The notes: generated from the letters alone by a model not told the origin. 64,000 bases of DNA from Rhynchopus euleeides (GCA_963210315.1 OY723318.1:1054001-1118000); one strand, 5' to 3'; counted from the first letter of the stretch, positions 39,991 through 51,362 are shown. Translations and numbers: made by a program.

Positions 39991-40989
39991 CGATTTTGTC
40001 CCGGCATTTGCCTCGGGTTTGTCCAGCCTGGGGTGGGGGTGGGTGAAAAGGGGTTGGGACTGTGTGTGTGCTGTGTGCCTTGTGTGGCGGAAGGGAAACC
40101 AAAAGGCATCAGAGGGGAGGGGTGGGGAAGTTAGATGGTGGGCACACAGGAGTTGTGGCGGGGGTGGGGGGTCCGGGGGTTTTGCTTCCTTTTTGTGGCG
40201 TGGCACGCTCTTCTCAGCCCCACCCACCCACCCACCTTACCCACTACCTTTGTGTTTCGGGGGGGCTGGGGAGAGGGGAGGTGTCCTGCTGCTCCGTGGC
40301 TGCTGCCAGCTCGCCGGCCCTCCCCTCCCCCCCCCCCCCCCCCACCAGCATTGTCGCGATGTGTAGAATATGTAGGAGCGGATGGTGCTGCCCGACACCA
40401 CCACCACCACCACCACCCCCTCTTCTTCCATGATTCTGTGTGTCTAGCTTAACTATCCCTCTGTGGCACGGTGCGGCGCAAGGTGCGGCACTGCTTGTCA
40501 GAGAGCCCGAGCCTCCGGGGTTTTGTGCTGGGTTCCACCCTGCAGGGATGGGTGGTGGCGAGGGGGCGGGGTGGGCGGGAGAGGCAGGGTTGGACGTGCC
40601 TCTTTGCCACCCCACCACCACCCCCCTCGCGCCGTGTTGTGGATGCCGTTCTGTGGCGACAGAGCATGTTTGCGGGGGGGGGGGGGGTGCGCCTGCTGCA
40701 GGATGTACCGAAGTTGCGCAGCATTTTTTTCTGGCCCACCACCACCTCCTCCTCCCCCCCCCCCCCCCCCCCCCCCGCCCCCCCCACACGGTGCAACCTT
40801 TGATATCAGGCACCACAACGCTTTTTCGCTAATTCTCCTCTCGGCGGAGAGAGCATGTGTGGGACTACACGGCACGCTTTGGCACCCGCAGTGCTCAGCA
40901 CTGCCTCCCCCCCCGTTTTTAAAGAGGTCCCCCGACCAGGCCCCACTACACCTCGGGCGGGTTGTCTTCGAGGGAAAAGCGAGGAACCA
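39991..40989. other. Low-complexity intergenic region
   Basis: Dominated by homopolymer and triplet runs: C runs at 40328-40343 and 40756-40775, G run at 40674-40687, CCACCA repeats at 40397-40417. No gene is supported. Confidence 0.5.
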
Positions 40990-41641
40990 GGGAGGTAGCC
41001 CACGGGCAGGATGTAGCCTGCCTGTGACTCATCGCTCGAGCCCACGCGATTGCCGTCCTGATGAAGGGATATGATGGGGTGCACCGCGTTGAAGCGGCGT
41101 CGAACTCGCGAACTATCCAAGATGCATGTCCTGCTTCACCTCAGCACCAACCTCTGGGTCATGCTCGAGCATCATCATTAGGGGCCTTGTTCAGGGAATC
41201 CCACGCATCCGCCGTCGTCACGAAGCGTGTCTTGCAGGGTGTGCGTGGGTATTTATTATCACTAGCGAGGGAGGCCTTTGCCTGCTTCTGCATTTCGCGT
41301 AATGTCTTCGTTACCCTTTCCGTGTTTCGCATCCCGTTGACCACCCGCCTCGCCCACACATCAGTGTAGGTGAATGTCTGTTCAGCTGGCTTCTTATTTA
41401 CAGTTCTGTATCCGCAGCTATTGTTGAGGCGATTGAGCGTGTGCACGGAGCACAGAAGGGCTGCGCAGTTGTCGGCCTGGCTGGGCACACTCTTTTGCTG
41501 CGAAGGAAACACTCCCGTCCGACACGACTGCACAGCAAGGTGGCGACCGGTCCATATCAGTTTCTCGGCGAGTTTTTTTTGGCAGAGCATCGTATTTTTA
41601 TCTCTCAAAGACTCGTGGCAGCGTTTGGTATCTGTACACAT
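40990..41641 (-). pseudogene. Relic hAT-like transposase fragment on the minus strand
   Basis: A minus-strand frame (41641 down to 41159) has non-biased amino-acid content unlike typical antisense shadows. It ends with EMQKQAKASLASDNKYP, CKTRFVTTADAWDSLNKA and related residues. This resembles the KTRW-S-T-L-L region of hAT transposases. A second frame further down (41120-40990) reads FNAVHPIISLHQDGNRVGSS, then GYILPVGYL, reminiscent of the next hAT block. The frames are broken and no start is evident. It is older than the family at 56236. The identity rests on pattern only. Confidence 0.35.
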
Positions 41642-41740
41642 ACACTATCAGGCACAGTTCACTCAAAGAGCGCATCTCCAAAGCCTTTGTTCATTTTCTA
41701 CGTCACTGCCCCACCCCCCCCTGCACGCCGCACTGCCACA

Positions 41741-41742
41741 CA
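41741..41742 (+). promoter_or_regulatory. Probable trans-splice acceptor of the methyltransferase gene
   Basis: ACTGCCCCACCCCCCCCTGC precedes GCCGCACTGCCACACAG; the AG is 54 bases before ATG 41796. Confidence 0.45.
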
Positions 41743-41795
41743 GGGAATACATATATTTTCACACTTCTCTCCACACAAAACAACCCCTCGGAACC

Positions 41796-42470
41796 ATGGG
41801 CGAGAACAAGACTTCCTTCGTCGACACCTACACCCAGTCGACCCCTGATATGTACTTCAACGAGCTGGGCCGCCTTGGGTACAACATCTACCACGACCGT
41901 CTTGTGGACCTCTTCGCCACCGTCGGGAAGCCCATCCGTGAGGGCACCCAGACGCTCTTCGAGATCGGGGCGCTTTACGGCAACACGACACAGGCCTTCT
42001 GCGGCGGGACGAAGTGGATCGACCTCAAGGGGATCGACCACGGTGTGAAGAAGTCTGACATGACGGTCTACGCAACAGACATCTCCGCACCCGCGCTGGA
42101 GTACGGCAAGAGCGTTGGGCTCTTCTCCGAGACGTATGTTCATGATATGAACGACGGCTTCGACAGCAGGCTGCAGGGGATGGTGTCGAAGGCGGACCTG
42201 CTCCTCTGCTTCATGGCCCTCAACTACTTCGAGGACAACCTCTTCCGGCAGGTCCTGAACTACCACAGGAACAACGGGGGGAAGTACGCCATCTACTCCA
42301 CCGTCCCGATGTTCGACGACAGGGACTACAACCCGGACCGCCTGCTGGATGTGAAGCCGCAGTGGTTCAAGAAGGTTCTCCTGAAGCACCGTGACCTCGA
42401 ATCCAAGGAGAAGGAGCTGAACGGCGGGATGAGCGAGTCTCCCACGATTATCTACTTCGTCATCTACTGA
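41796..42470 (+). CDS. Class I SAM-dependent methyltransferase-like protein
   Basis: A 224-residue protein. LFEIGALYGNTTQAF matches the ExGxxxG glycine loop that binds S-adenosylmethionine. YATDISAPALEYGKS fits the acidic motif II strand, and KADLLLCFMALNYFED fits the motif IV strand. The length suits a compact Rossmann methyltransferase without extra domains. The substrate is unknown. The frame is open upstream to 41370, but ATG 41796 (context ACCATGG) follows a pyrimidine-AG site and starts normal coding composition. No introns. Confidence 0.75.
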   Translation: MGENKTSFVDTYTQSTPDMYFNELGRLGYNIYHDRLVDLFATVGKPIREGTQTLFEIGALYGNTTQAFCGGTKWIDLKGIDHGVKKSDMTVYATDISAPALEYGKSVGLFSETYVHDMNDGFDSRLQGMVSKADLLLCFMALNYFEDNLFRQVLNYHRNNGGKYAIYSTVPMFDDRDYNPDRLLDVKPQWFKKVLLKHRDLESKEKELNGGMSESPTIIYFVIY

Positions 42471-45400
42471 TAGAGGTGAGCCTGATTTTCTTGTGCCGTG
42501 GTGGCTGCCGTGTGGTGCTATCACACACCCCTTTTCCCTTGCCTCTCTTTGAGTTTCCCCTCTGTATTATCTTGCCCTTAGCTTGTTGCGGATGGTTTTT
42601 TTATTTTCACCCACAAATGGCAAACAGCTGCGCCGGTGAGTTGGGGCGGCAACGCCATGCATGGGATGTTTTCCTTCTTGCCTGCCGTTTTTCCACCCCC
42701 CCCGTCTTTGAACGATTTTGAACGATTTTTGGCCGTGCTCGTAGCATTCCCCGTTGAGGGGGTCGCTATTTCGTGTTCTCCTGGCCGCACGGAGGCATTG
42801 CCTTACGTCGCCTCTTCCTCTTTTCCTTTGGTGGTGTGTTGGTCTGGCACAGAGGGCGGGACCGTGCTGATATGCACAGTGACGACTCTCCCTTTTGTTT
42901 TGTGCCCGCCTCCACCGAGATTCGGCTGATGCCTCTCAGACTGGGGGCGGGCGGTCGCCGACCCTTTTCTGTACGAGGTTTTCCACAGGCTGCACACCTG
43001 CCCCGCGGCTGTGTGGCAGTCTTCGCGGAGTGCAATGCGAAGGTCTGGCCTGACGTGGTGTGACTATTTAGACTCCAGGTGTCTCCACCCTTCCTGGTCT
43101 GGGGAGCCTCGGTACCCAAGCAGTTTTCGGTCATGCCCTGGACCACGGCCGTGCTAGACTCCTGGTGCAGGCACCCGTCATGGTCCGGGGACGGCCCCCC
43201 CAGGCAGTTTAACGTCTTACCCAGGACCTTTTTTTTTTTCCCTCTTGTGTCCCATGCCTTGTTTGCAGTGATCGCATTGTTGGCCATCCTTGCTGTAGTT
43301 CGGCATGCCGCCCTTCCCACCTTCCCCCACCCCCTCCCCGGCGGTTTTGCTCTCCGTGTGGTTTGGTGGTACTGGTGAGCCATCTGGGGAAAGAACCTTG
43401 ACAATCCCGGGCCGGCAGTACGTTCGTCACCCCCACGGGCTCGGCCGGTTTCTAAACCTTTAGGCAATCTACGTCCGCAGGCCAAGAACCCGGTGTGCAG
43501 ATGCACGTTGGGAGCCCCCTGAAGTCCGCACACGCCCTCTCTGAGTAGTCCCCGACCAAGCGCTGGCCTCTCTGACCGACTACCATGCCGCCGCAGGCCA
43601 AGAACCCGGTGTGCCGAAGCACGTTGGGAGCCCCCTGAAGTCAACACAGCACCCCGCCAGTGGCTCCAGCTGTCCCTCCCCATGTCAGAGTTGACGGAAA
43701 AAGGCGGACCCTCTTTTGTCCCAGTGCTCCGTGCTATGCACTGGGACCCCGTTGCCCAGGCGGACCAGCCTGGGGGAGCCCTCGGGGTGTGGGGTTGAGT
43801 TTTACGACTTCCCTAGGTCTTAGGTAGTTTAAGGTCGTGCCCAGGACCTGGGGGCTCGGCGGGGAATCTTTTGTGCAGTGCAGTGCAGTGCAGTGCAGGG
43901 GGGAGGGGGGCCTAAATAATGGTCTGTCCGAGCAACCAACAGAAGGAATGCCCCTTTCAGGGTGTCAAATGTGCTGACGACCCAACGGCCGTCAGACCGT
44001 TGGCCGTCGGAATCCCAAAAAAAGAAACAACGGTGAAATACGGCCCCTCCCCCTCTTGCCCTGGCGGGCAATGCAAAATGAAGAAATGATTTTTGTGCTA
44101 TTCCGGCGACACACCTTCCTTGCCTGGTCGACCCCCCCGCCCAGGTGGCGGCGTCGACACCACAACACCAACAATCCAACATTCCACGCTCCCCCAACAC
44201 CCACCCCCCCTCCACACTCTTTCCCGGCGATTTTTATCTCTCTTCGTTTTGCAGTTCTGGGGGAGTAGCGATTCTGGCATCGCGCTGTGCCCCCCCGCCC
44301 CCCACCGCTACTACCCCCGATATTATTTTGGACCTTGCCACCAGTACTCTTGTTGCGGTGGCGTGTGGGCGTCTGGTCCGCTTTCTCCCCCCCAGGTGCA
44401 GGGGGGGGGGGGGGTTTCCCCCCTCCGGCACGCCGTGAAACTTTCTGAAATTCCGTCGACGGAAAAAATAGACATCGCCCCCACCCCCCCTCTTCAAGGG
44501 GGTTTGGGTGGGCGTTTTCAACAAAAAGACTGCTTGGGAGCTCCCGAAACAGCAGCTCCCCAAACAGCAGCATCCTTCTTACAGGAGGGGGCCCTGAAGG
44601 GCACAGCATCCGGAGATGAGCTGAGGTGCAAAAAAAAGCGGCTGTGCTGTGGTGGCCCCCTCCCCCCCCCCCTCTCTTCCGATCGTCGAGGGAAACCCTG
44701 TGTCAGAATTACAACGCCTTGGGGCCTGGGTCCCCAGCCGGCGCGTGGTAACGGAAGTCATTGCACATCGGTGCAGGGGAGGCGGCAAGGCTTGGGGCGA
44801 GAGCATGTTTTTGGCAGTGGGCTGCGGGGGGGGGAGGGGTAGGTCGGTAGGTGGGGGTTGGCACCAGAGTTTCTTACTCGGTGTACCCACCACCACCACC
44901 ACCACCCCCTCCCCCCCCCCCCCCCCCAACCCCTGCACGAAACAACGGCAAAAACATAAGGGGAAAAAGGGCAGAACATTCTTTATGTGGGTGTAGATTG
45001 GGTGTGGGCAGGGGCCTGTGGCGGGGGGTCCCACTGTTTCATAACAGGAGACACATTTGCACCGCTACAACCCCTCCCCTGCCCTCCCCTGCACCCCACC
45101 GACCCCCTCCCCCGCCGCCGCTGCGGAGCGGTTGGAGGGAGAGAGAGAAGTCAAGTCGTCGACTTCATTGATTTTTGCCTTTCTTCTGTTTTACTGCTCG
45201 ACTCACCCAGCCCCTCTCCCCTCCTCTCCTGTACGCGAGGCTGCAATATCTCGCCCCCACGGTCCGGCCTGGCTCGTATTGTATGGAATATTGAACAAGT
45301 TTCAAAGGTGGGACCTCCCCCTGCTCCGCTGGCTCCACCCCCGCCACGCCCCTTTCCCTGCACAGCTTATGCCTGGTAACGTGTGGCCTGCAAAAAAAAT

Positions 45401-45640
45401 ACAGCAGCAGTCGAGTCGACACTCGAGTCTTCCTTCCAGATGATTCTTGCATTGATCGCTTCCACCAACTTCAACATCACCCCACCGGCACACTCCGCCA
45501 CAATGTGGCGGTGCCCGGAGAGGGGCAGTGTGACAGTGTGTAGTGAAACGACAGTGGAGCCCCCACACAATATCCCAGGCACACCCAGCGTGTATGTCGC
45601 CCTGTGAGCAGGCCACTGTCTCCCGTCACACGCACCTAAC
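42471..45640. other. Long intergenic region with simple repeats
   Basis: No gene is convincing. Features: a direct repeat of about 48 bp (43477-43524 and 43593-43640), a GTGCA microsatellite (43875-43897), a GGCCGTCAGACCGTTGGCC palindrome near 43986-44004, CCACCA runs (44886-44906), and long C runs (44667-44680, 44912-44927). Open frames here are proline- or glycine-rich and shift with the homopolymers. Confidence 0.5.
43477..43640 (+). repeat. Direct repeat, 116-bp spacing
   Basis: GCAGGCCAAGAACCCGGTGT, then GCACGTTGGGAGCCCCCTGA, occurs at 43477 and again at 43593 with only a few differences. Confidence 0.8.
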
Positions 45641-45673
45641 GTCACAGAGGCAGGTGTGCATCAGCGCGGTAAC
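45641..45673 (+). promoter_or_regulatory. Probable acceptor and leader of the ART-ankyrin gene
   Basis: CACCTAACGTCACAGAGGCAG ends at about 45653, some 20 bases before ATG 45674. The pyrimidine tract is weak compared with other genes here. Confidence 0.3.
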
Positions 45674-48338
45674 ATGTCACAGACAGCGGGGTCGGGCGTG
45701 CAGGCTGCGAAGGCTTTGGCGTCTCTAACAGCAGATGCTTTGAAGACGGCGTGGGAGGCGGTGGAGCAGCTGCGCGCACAGAGTCAGAGCAGCGTGGGTG
45801 TTGGCGGGGAGGCAGTGGATGTGGGGAGGGAGCTGGACGCGGCGCTGGGCGACTGGCACGACGTGCTGTGCCGCAGCGTGATTGCTGCGATGAACAAGTG
45901 CCTGGAGCGGAGGAAGGAGCGGGGCGGCGTTGTTGGGGGCTGTGCATCACTGCTGTCGGAGACACGGAAAGAACTGGAGAAGGCTTCGAAAGCGTTGAAG
46001 CGTGCAGGAGTGGTTGGGCCAGCAAGCAAGGGACCGAGCCGGTTCAGCGATGGGATCGGTGAGATTGACGTGGACCGCGGGTGGAGCGAGTTCTTTAAGG
46101 GGGCGTCGTGCGCGAAGTCGTTGCTGGCGACTGTGCAGGCTGCGATGGGGACGGAGTGCGAGGGGTACGTCATTTGCACTGCGTGTGGGACTGCGCTGAA
46201 CGCGGTGTGGAAGGAGCGCCACTTGGGGAAGTGCGAGAAGCTGGAGGCAGCGGAGCGACGTGCAGGCGGGCGGTTCGAGACGATGACTGCGGAGTGGGCG
46301 TTGCAGCAGGTGGAAGGGCGGGCAGAGCCGTACCTGCGCCTGTACTCGCTGGAGAGTCCGCTGTGCTACGGGGTGAACGCGGCAATGCGCGAGGTCGCCT
46401 TCACCGGGAAGCGGGAGCGCTACGAGCCGATGAAGGATTTCGCATATTCGATGCACCGGGCAATGATGTCGCAGCCGAAGTACGAGGGGGTGGTGTTCCG
46501 CGCAATGGACTTCCGTGTGAGCGAGTCGCTGTACTCGGTGGGGGCGGTGGTGACGATGCCACACCCGACGAGCGCAAGCGAGCAGCCGGACGTCGTGAAG
46601 GACTTCCTCGGGCAGGGTGACGGCGGGGGCGGGGTGCAGGGCACCATCCTCGTGCTGCGGGTGCGGACGGGGCGCAGCATCGCCCAGTTCAGCCGCTTCC
46701 CCGAAGAGAAGGGGGTGCTGATCGCGGCGAACACGCAGTTCCGTGTGGTGGGGCGGCCTGATGTCGGCGTGATGCGTCTGCTGGAGATGGCGCTGGATAC
46801 AAGCCTGCAGAACGTCATGGTGGTGGAGCTGCAGGAGGTCGACTTCCAGCACTGGGGCAGGCTCCCAGACATCATGACGGAGGTGGAGAAGGTGCGCAAC
46901 ACGCAGCTGCTCGATATGGTCGAGACGACTGAGGCGGAGTTTCGGTTCCACCCGGTGACTCGCGAAGGCGGGTTTGTGGACTACCCCCCCCAGCACGGAG
47001 TTGCCTGCTGTGGACAAGAAGACACTGCTCGAGGCGGCGGCGGAGGTGGAGCACAACGAACAGGTGGTGTCGCTGTGCTGTGCCAACCTGGCACACGCAA
47101 AACACGCGGATGCTCTCAACACTGCGCTCACTGCAGCGCTGCGCAAGAACAACGGTGGCAGCCACGACAAGACCGCTGCAGTGCTGCTGAGCAAGGGTGC
47201 AGATGTAGCACGCTTACCGCATGAGCTGCACACAGCAGGTCTCGCGCTGATTGCGTGTGCCTGCAAGCGAGCGGTGTTGGACAAGGCAATGGACGCCCTT
47301 GGCGACATCTTCTGGGGAGCGTACAAGGAAATGGGACTGCGGGAAGGGTGGACTGTGCTGCATGCGGCAGCCGCAAGGAATCGTGCCGACCTGCTGAAAG
47401 GCTTCCTCCTGTCGGGCAGGCTCGCTGTAGATACGGTGGATGTGTTCGGGGGCAGTGCGTGCAGTGTCGCTGCTGAATACGGCTGCGTCGACGCTTTGCA
47501 AATCCTCATTGCAGAAGGACGAGCAGACGTAAACAAACCGAGTCACAGCGGAGCGACGCCGTGTTTCTGGGCGGCTCTTAATGGATACTCCGATGTAATA
47601 CGTATCCTCGTCACGGAAGCACACGCTGATGTGAACATGACCAACAACTACGGTCTGACTCCTTGTTGGGTCGCTGCTAACAACGGTCATTCTGATGCAT
47701 TGCGTATCCTCATCAAAGATGGACAAGCTGATGCAAACTCGGCCAACAGCAACGGTGCGACTCCGTGCTACATGGCCGCCCAGAACGGACACTCTGATGC
47801 ATTACGTACCCTCATCAAAGATGGACAAGCTGATGTGAACATAGCCAAGAGCAACGGCGAGACCCCGTGCTGGGTCGCCGCTGAGTGCGGGCAATCAGAT
47901 ACGTTAGGTATCCTCATCAAAGAAGGAAAAGCCGACACAAACACGGCCGCCGACGACGGTGCGACTCCGTGTTTCATGGCCGCTGAGAACGGACACTCCG
48001 ACGCATTGCGTATTCTCATCAAATACGGACAAGCTGATGCGAACGCGGCCAACAGCAACGGTGTGACTCCGTGTTTAGTCGCTGCTCGGAATGGACACTG
48101 CGATGCACTACGCATCCTCATCAAATACGGACAAGCTGATGTGAACAAGCCCGACAACAACGGTGTGACTCCGTGTCGAGCTGCTGCTGAGAACGGAGAT
48201 ATAGATGTACTATGCATCCTCATCACAGAAGGACAAGCTGATGTGAACAAGCCCGACACCAGCGGCAGGACACCACTTTCTGCTGCACAAGAGCAAGGCC
48301 ACACAGCGACTGTCACGACCTTGCTTGCTACGGGGTGA
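45674..48338 (+). CDS. ADP-ribosyltransferase-like / ankyrin-repeat protein, split by a frameshift
   Basis: The first frame (45674 to about 46990) has a helical N-terminus and a CxxC-x11-HxxxC zinc-finger-like motif (CTACGTALNAVWKERHLGKC, residues 168-187). A domain at about 199-393 resembles arginine-type mono-ADP-ribosyltransferases: YSLESPLCYG, FRAMDF with Arg276, TSAS, IAQFSRFPEEKGVLI, then TQFRV. Gly347 occupies the place where these enzymes normally have their catalytic Glu. After an eight-C run (46984-46991) the sense continues one base later (STELPAVDKKTLL) with about ten ankyrin repeats to the stop at 48338. Seven Cs would give one continuous protein. The shift may be an assembly error, a real mutation or slippage. 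Confidence 0.7.
47540..48335 (+). repeat. Ankyrin repeat array with similar 102-bp units
   Basis: Units of 34 residues carry GATPCFWAA, GLTPCWVAA, GETPCWVAA, GVTPCLVAA and so on, followed by HSDALRILIKDGQADVN. Unit nucleotide sequences are unusually alike (ACTCCGTG, CATTGCGTATCCTCATCAAA), suggesting recent duplication of units. Confidence 0.9.
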
Positions 48339-48851
48339 GTGCGGAGTCACAGCTGTCTCGCTGTATTTGTTGTGAACCCTCACCTGCTCCACGTGACTCC
48401 TCGAGAGGTTGACACGTCGGCACATGACCGCATCCCATTTCTATGGCGTGCCTTGTGTCCCATACATGTCCGAACACCCCTTCTTCTGTTCCTTTGCTTT
48501 CGAAGTGAGGCGGCGTCACGTGGCCTTCCCCTGACCAGCACACAGCAGGTGCCCCCACCCCCACCCAACTGATCCCCTCTCCTGCTCCCTCACACTGCAC
48601 CCGCCCCTGCCAGTGCTGCCCTGCACCCATGCACAGCCGCCCCACGGAGGTGCGGAGGAGGCAGCGAAAACTCTTCGAACGGGCGGTGGAGAGGGAATTA
48701 TCCCACAGCTCCCCGCGCAAGTGGGACCTGCACCCCGAATACAACCATCGTGCACACCACCTTGCCACCCCCACACACAAGGCACGCCCCACACACTCCT
48801 GCACCCCAACCCATCCCTCAGGCTATTGACATTTGGCTGCGCACACACAGT
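48339..48851. other. Intergenic region and leader of cyclase-like copy 3
   Basis: No gene is seen. CCACCCCC-type pyrimidines and GCACCCCAACCCATCCCTCAG end with AG at 48820-48821, 31 bases before ATG 48852. Confidence 0.55.
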
Positions 48852-50633
48852 ATGGAGTGGTGGCATGGCGCTGTCAGCCGTGACGGCGCTGCCGATGCCT
48901 TCGAGGTGCAGTCGAGGAAGACTGCGCTTTTCAGTACGGTAATCTTTGTGGTGATCGGGACCCTCTCCTCTGCGACAGCCTTTTCGAAGAAGGGGATAGA
49001 CCTGGGGATGTGCGGAGGGTTTCTGTTCGGCATCTGCGGCACTGCCACACTCGTGTGGGGCGCATGCAGGAGGCCCTTTACGCAGAATTTTATGGGCGCA
49101 ATCATCACTGTGGGTTGTGCAGGTGTCTGCTTCTGTGACATCCACTTCTACCAATCCTATTTGCAGGTGGCGTGGCCGTCGTTTGTTGTCGCTGTAGATC
49201 TGATCCTGGTGCTGCGTCTCGACGACCGCATTGCGACTGGTGTGGTGTGCTTCGTGGTGCTGTGGCTGCTGATCACCTTCATGGAACAAATGACACGCTT
49301 CGGCCTGTACGACATCCCTCTGGGGGACAGCTACGCTGATCGGAAGGAGGCATTCTCCACGCTGTTTATGGAGTGCGAGAAGCCTCCTTGCAAAAGCAAA
49401 CTGCTGGTTGCCGCTGCTTCTCCATTGGTCGCGATCTCAGTCTTCGTGATTGACTTCATCGCGACACGAGGGTTCGCACGACAGGTGCTGGCCGAACAGG
49501 CAGCGATGCAGAGCACCATCGCAACTGTGGAGAAGATTGCGTCGCTGCTGGCAGCCTACGACGTGGACGCCGTGTCACGCATCCTCGGGGACGACAGCCA
49601 CATGCTCCCGGAGGCGATGCGTGCTGCGCTGCTGCATCTGGAGCAGAACCTGCGTGCGTACCGCCCCTACCTCCCGAGGTCTTGCCTTCCGTGCGACCTG
49701 TGGGTCGATGACAACGTGGACCAGCTGCCGAAGGGGTCACCGAAGGTCCATCCTGGCGATGATGCACTGGAGGAGGTGTCATTATCCAGTTCTGCCAGCA
49801 GCAGTACTGGGTGCGAACCGACAATGACGTCCCCGAAGCTGCAGGTGATCACGACCAAGACCATCAGCATCCTGAGCGTGAACATGAAGGGGTCGAGTGA
49901 GCTGCTGCAGGACAGCCTGCCCGCCTTCGAACAAGCCTTCTCAGCCACCCTCGCTGCCACCCTGCGGTGTGTGGAGCAGCATGCGGGCATCGTCGACCTG
50001 TTCGTGGGTGACCGTGTGTGGTGCTCCTTTAACGCGTCACGGAAGTGCACAGTACACGCCAACTCAGCGCTGCGTGCTGCGAAGGGTGTCGTCTTCGGCG
50101 AGCTTCCTGTGCGGACCAATGCCGGTGCAGTGACGGGCAAAGCACACTGCGGGGACATCGGGTGTGCAGACATGCGGCGCTTCTCGGTGGTCGGTGTGCT
50201 GCCTGCACAGGCACACGCGATGGAACGTGCGGGTTCTGCTGTGGGCCTGCCACTGGTGTGCAACAAGACATGCCAGCAGGACGCAGAATCCACACACGAG
50301 ATGCGCCTCGTGCCCTTGCGTGTCGTCATCGTGAAGCCTGTGTCCCAGAAGGACGGGGAAGTGCCTCTCGAGGTGGCAGACGACCCACAGAGCATATACG
50401 AGGTGCTTGCTGTGGGCAACACCACCAGCTTCCAGGCATCTTCGATGGCGGAGTGGATGTATGAACTGAACTACCGCTCTTCCGAGTGGTACAAATACAA
50501 CGCAGCTGTGTCTGCATACCTGAACGGGGATGGTATCGAGACTGTCCTCGACTTGGCGGGTGACAAGAGAGAAGCTTTATCGGATTCGTTACGTTCCCAA
50601 GGCACCCATGAGGTGCTGCATGTCACAATGTGA
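48852..50633 (+). CDS. Six-TM class III cyclase-like protein, copy 3 (intact)
   Basis: A 593-residue protein. Residues 1-250 contain about six hydrophobic helices (for example TVIFVVIGTLSSATAF, FLFGICGTATLVWGA, FVVLWLLITF, LVAISVFVIDFIATRGF). The segment after the last helix (VLAEQAAMQSTIATVEKIAS) is coiled-coil-like. From residue 336 comes a class III cyclase-type domain: SVNMKG (Asn344 where metal-binding Asp is usual), FVGDRVW (second Asp kept), FSVVG, then LPAQAHAME where the family has VN.A.R. Three key residues are thus missing, so it is probably a non-catalytic or regulatory homologue. It shares a near-identical domain with 807-1592 and 9899-11714. Confidence 0.8.
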   Translation: MEWWHGAVSRDGAADAFEVQSRKTALFSTVIFVVIGTLSSATAFSKKGIDLGMCGGFLFGICGTATLVWGACRRPFTQNFMGAIITVGCAGVCFCDIHFYQSYLQVAWPSFVVAVDLILVLRLDDRIATGVVCFVVLWLLITFMEQMTRFGLYDIPLGDSYADRKEAFSTLFMECEKPPCKSKLLVAAASPLVAISVFVIDFIATRGFARQVLAEQAAMQSTIATVEKIASLLAAYDVDAVSRILGDDSHMLPEAMRAALLHLEQNLRAYRPYLPRSCLPCDLWVDDNVDQLPKGSPKVHPGDDALEEVSLSSSASSSTGCEPTMTSPKLQVITTKTISILSVNMKGSSELLQDSLPAFEQAFSATLAATLRCVEQHAGIVDLFVGDRVWCSFNASRKCTVHANSALRAAKGVVFGELPVRTNAGAVTGKAHCGDIGCADMRRFSVVGVLPAQAHAMERAGSAVGLPLVCNKTCQQDAESTHEMRLVPLRVVIVKPVSQKDGEVPLEVADDPQSIYEVLAVGNTTSFQASSMAEWMYELNYRSSEWYKYNAAVSAYLNGDGIETVLDLAGDKREALSDSLRSQGTHEVLHVTM

Positions 50634-51162
50634 TCAGCTGTCCAGCCCCTGCGGGAGGTTTGTCTTCTCTCACCGACGCCTCTTCCGCCCGTGTGTGCTC
50701 ACGTCCTCCGCTCTCTCACCCTGCCCCCTTTCCTTGCGTGCCTGCCGTGTGTTGCACCTGGGCTCTTCCCACCGACATGCAGAACAGTGACCAATAGCGA
50801 GCTGTTGTTGTGCGCCTCTCGATACCCCTATGGGTGCAATACCGTGACACTGTTTTTCCACACAGTGACACACGCACGGCACCCCTGTATCGTAAAAACT
50901 CGCCTGCTCCAGCACACCTCCTGACGCCTGCCCCAGTCGAGGCTGTTGTGATGAGAAGAGAACTAACCGTCCCCCCAACCCCCCCCACTCTTCCTGACGA
51001 CTCAACCGAGGGCAGCACCGTAGGGTGCTGTCGATGCCCGGATAACGCATGGAACCCCCAGTTGAACGAGAGGGCATCGAAACTGGCCACCACACACACA
51101 AAAAAGACAAACCCGGTATGCGGGGTTTGATTGGACCCTCAGGGAAGCAGCGGCCCCTGCCA

Positions 51163-51319
51163 TGCATAGCTGATTTCTCGTAAACTCTTTTTGAAATCCC
51201 CCCCCCCCCTTTTTCAAAAAAGCAAACAGATTTTCTTACCTATCACCCCCCCCCCCCCCACTCTCCACGAGAACACCATTTGTCTTTGAACTTCCCTGTC
51301 ACCCCCCCCCCCCACTCTC
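51163..51319 (+). mobile_element. Poly-C-associated inserts R3 and R11
   Basis: R3 (TGCATAGCTGATTTCTCGTA to CTTACCTATCA, 51163-51245) matches 59162-59254. It is followed by a C run plus ACTCTC (51246-51265), a 36-base insert (51266-51301, ending CCCTGTCA), and another C run plus ACTCTC (51302-51319). The duplicated C run plus ACTCTC marks the 36-base piece as an insertion. Confidence 0.7.
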
Positions 51320-51346
51320 TACGCCGCTAAACTCTAGACTATCGTA

Positions 51347-51362
51347 GGGGGCCCTCGCTACC
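51347..51362 (+). mobile_element. Second copy of the GGGGGCCCTCGCTACC MITE end
   Basis: Identical to the terminal repeat of the 109-bp element at 7922. The following AGTCACAGCCAGTCACGGCT has the same GTCAC-rich flavour, but no mirrored right end was found, so the copy is probably truncated. Confidence 0.6.

Noticed and set aside
45947-47536. 529-residue open frame on the minus strand opposite the ART-ankyrin gene
   Set aside because: It is Ala/His/Arg/Leu-rich with no domain and mirrors a GC-rich coding strand with good domain matches; an antisense shadow.
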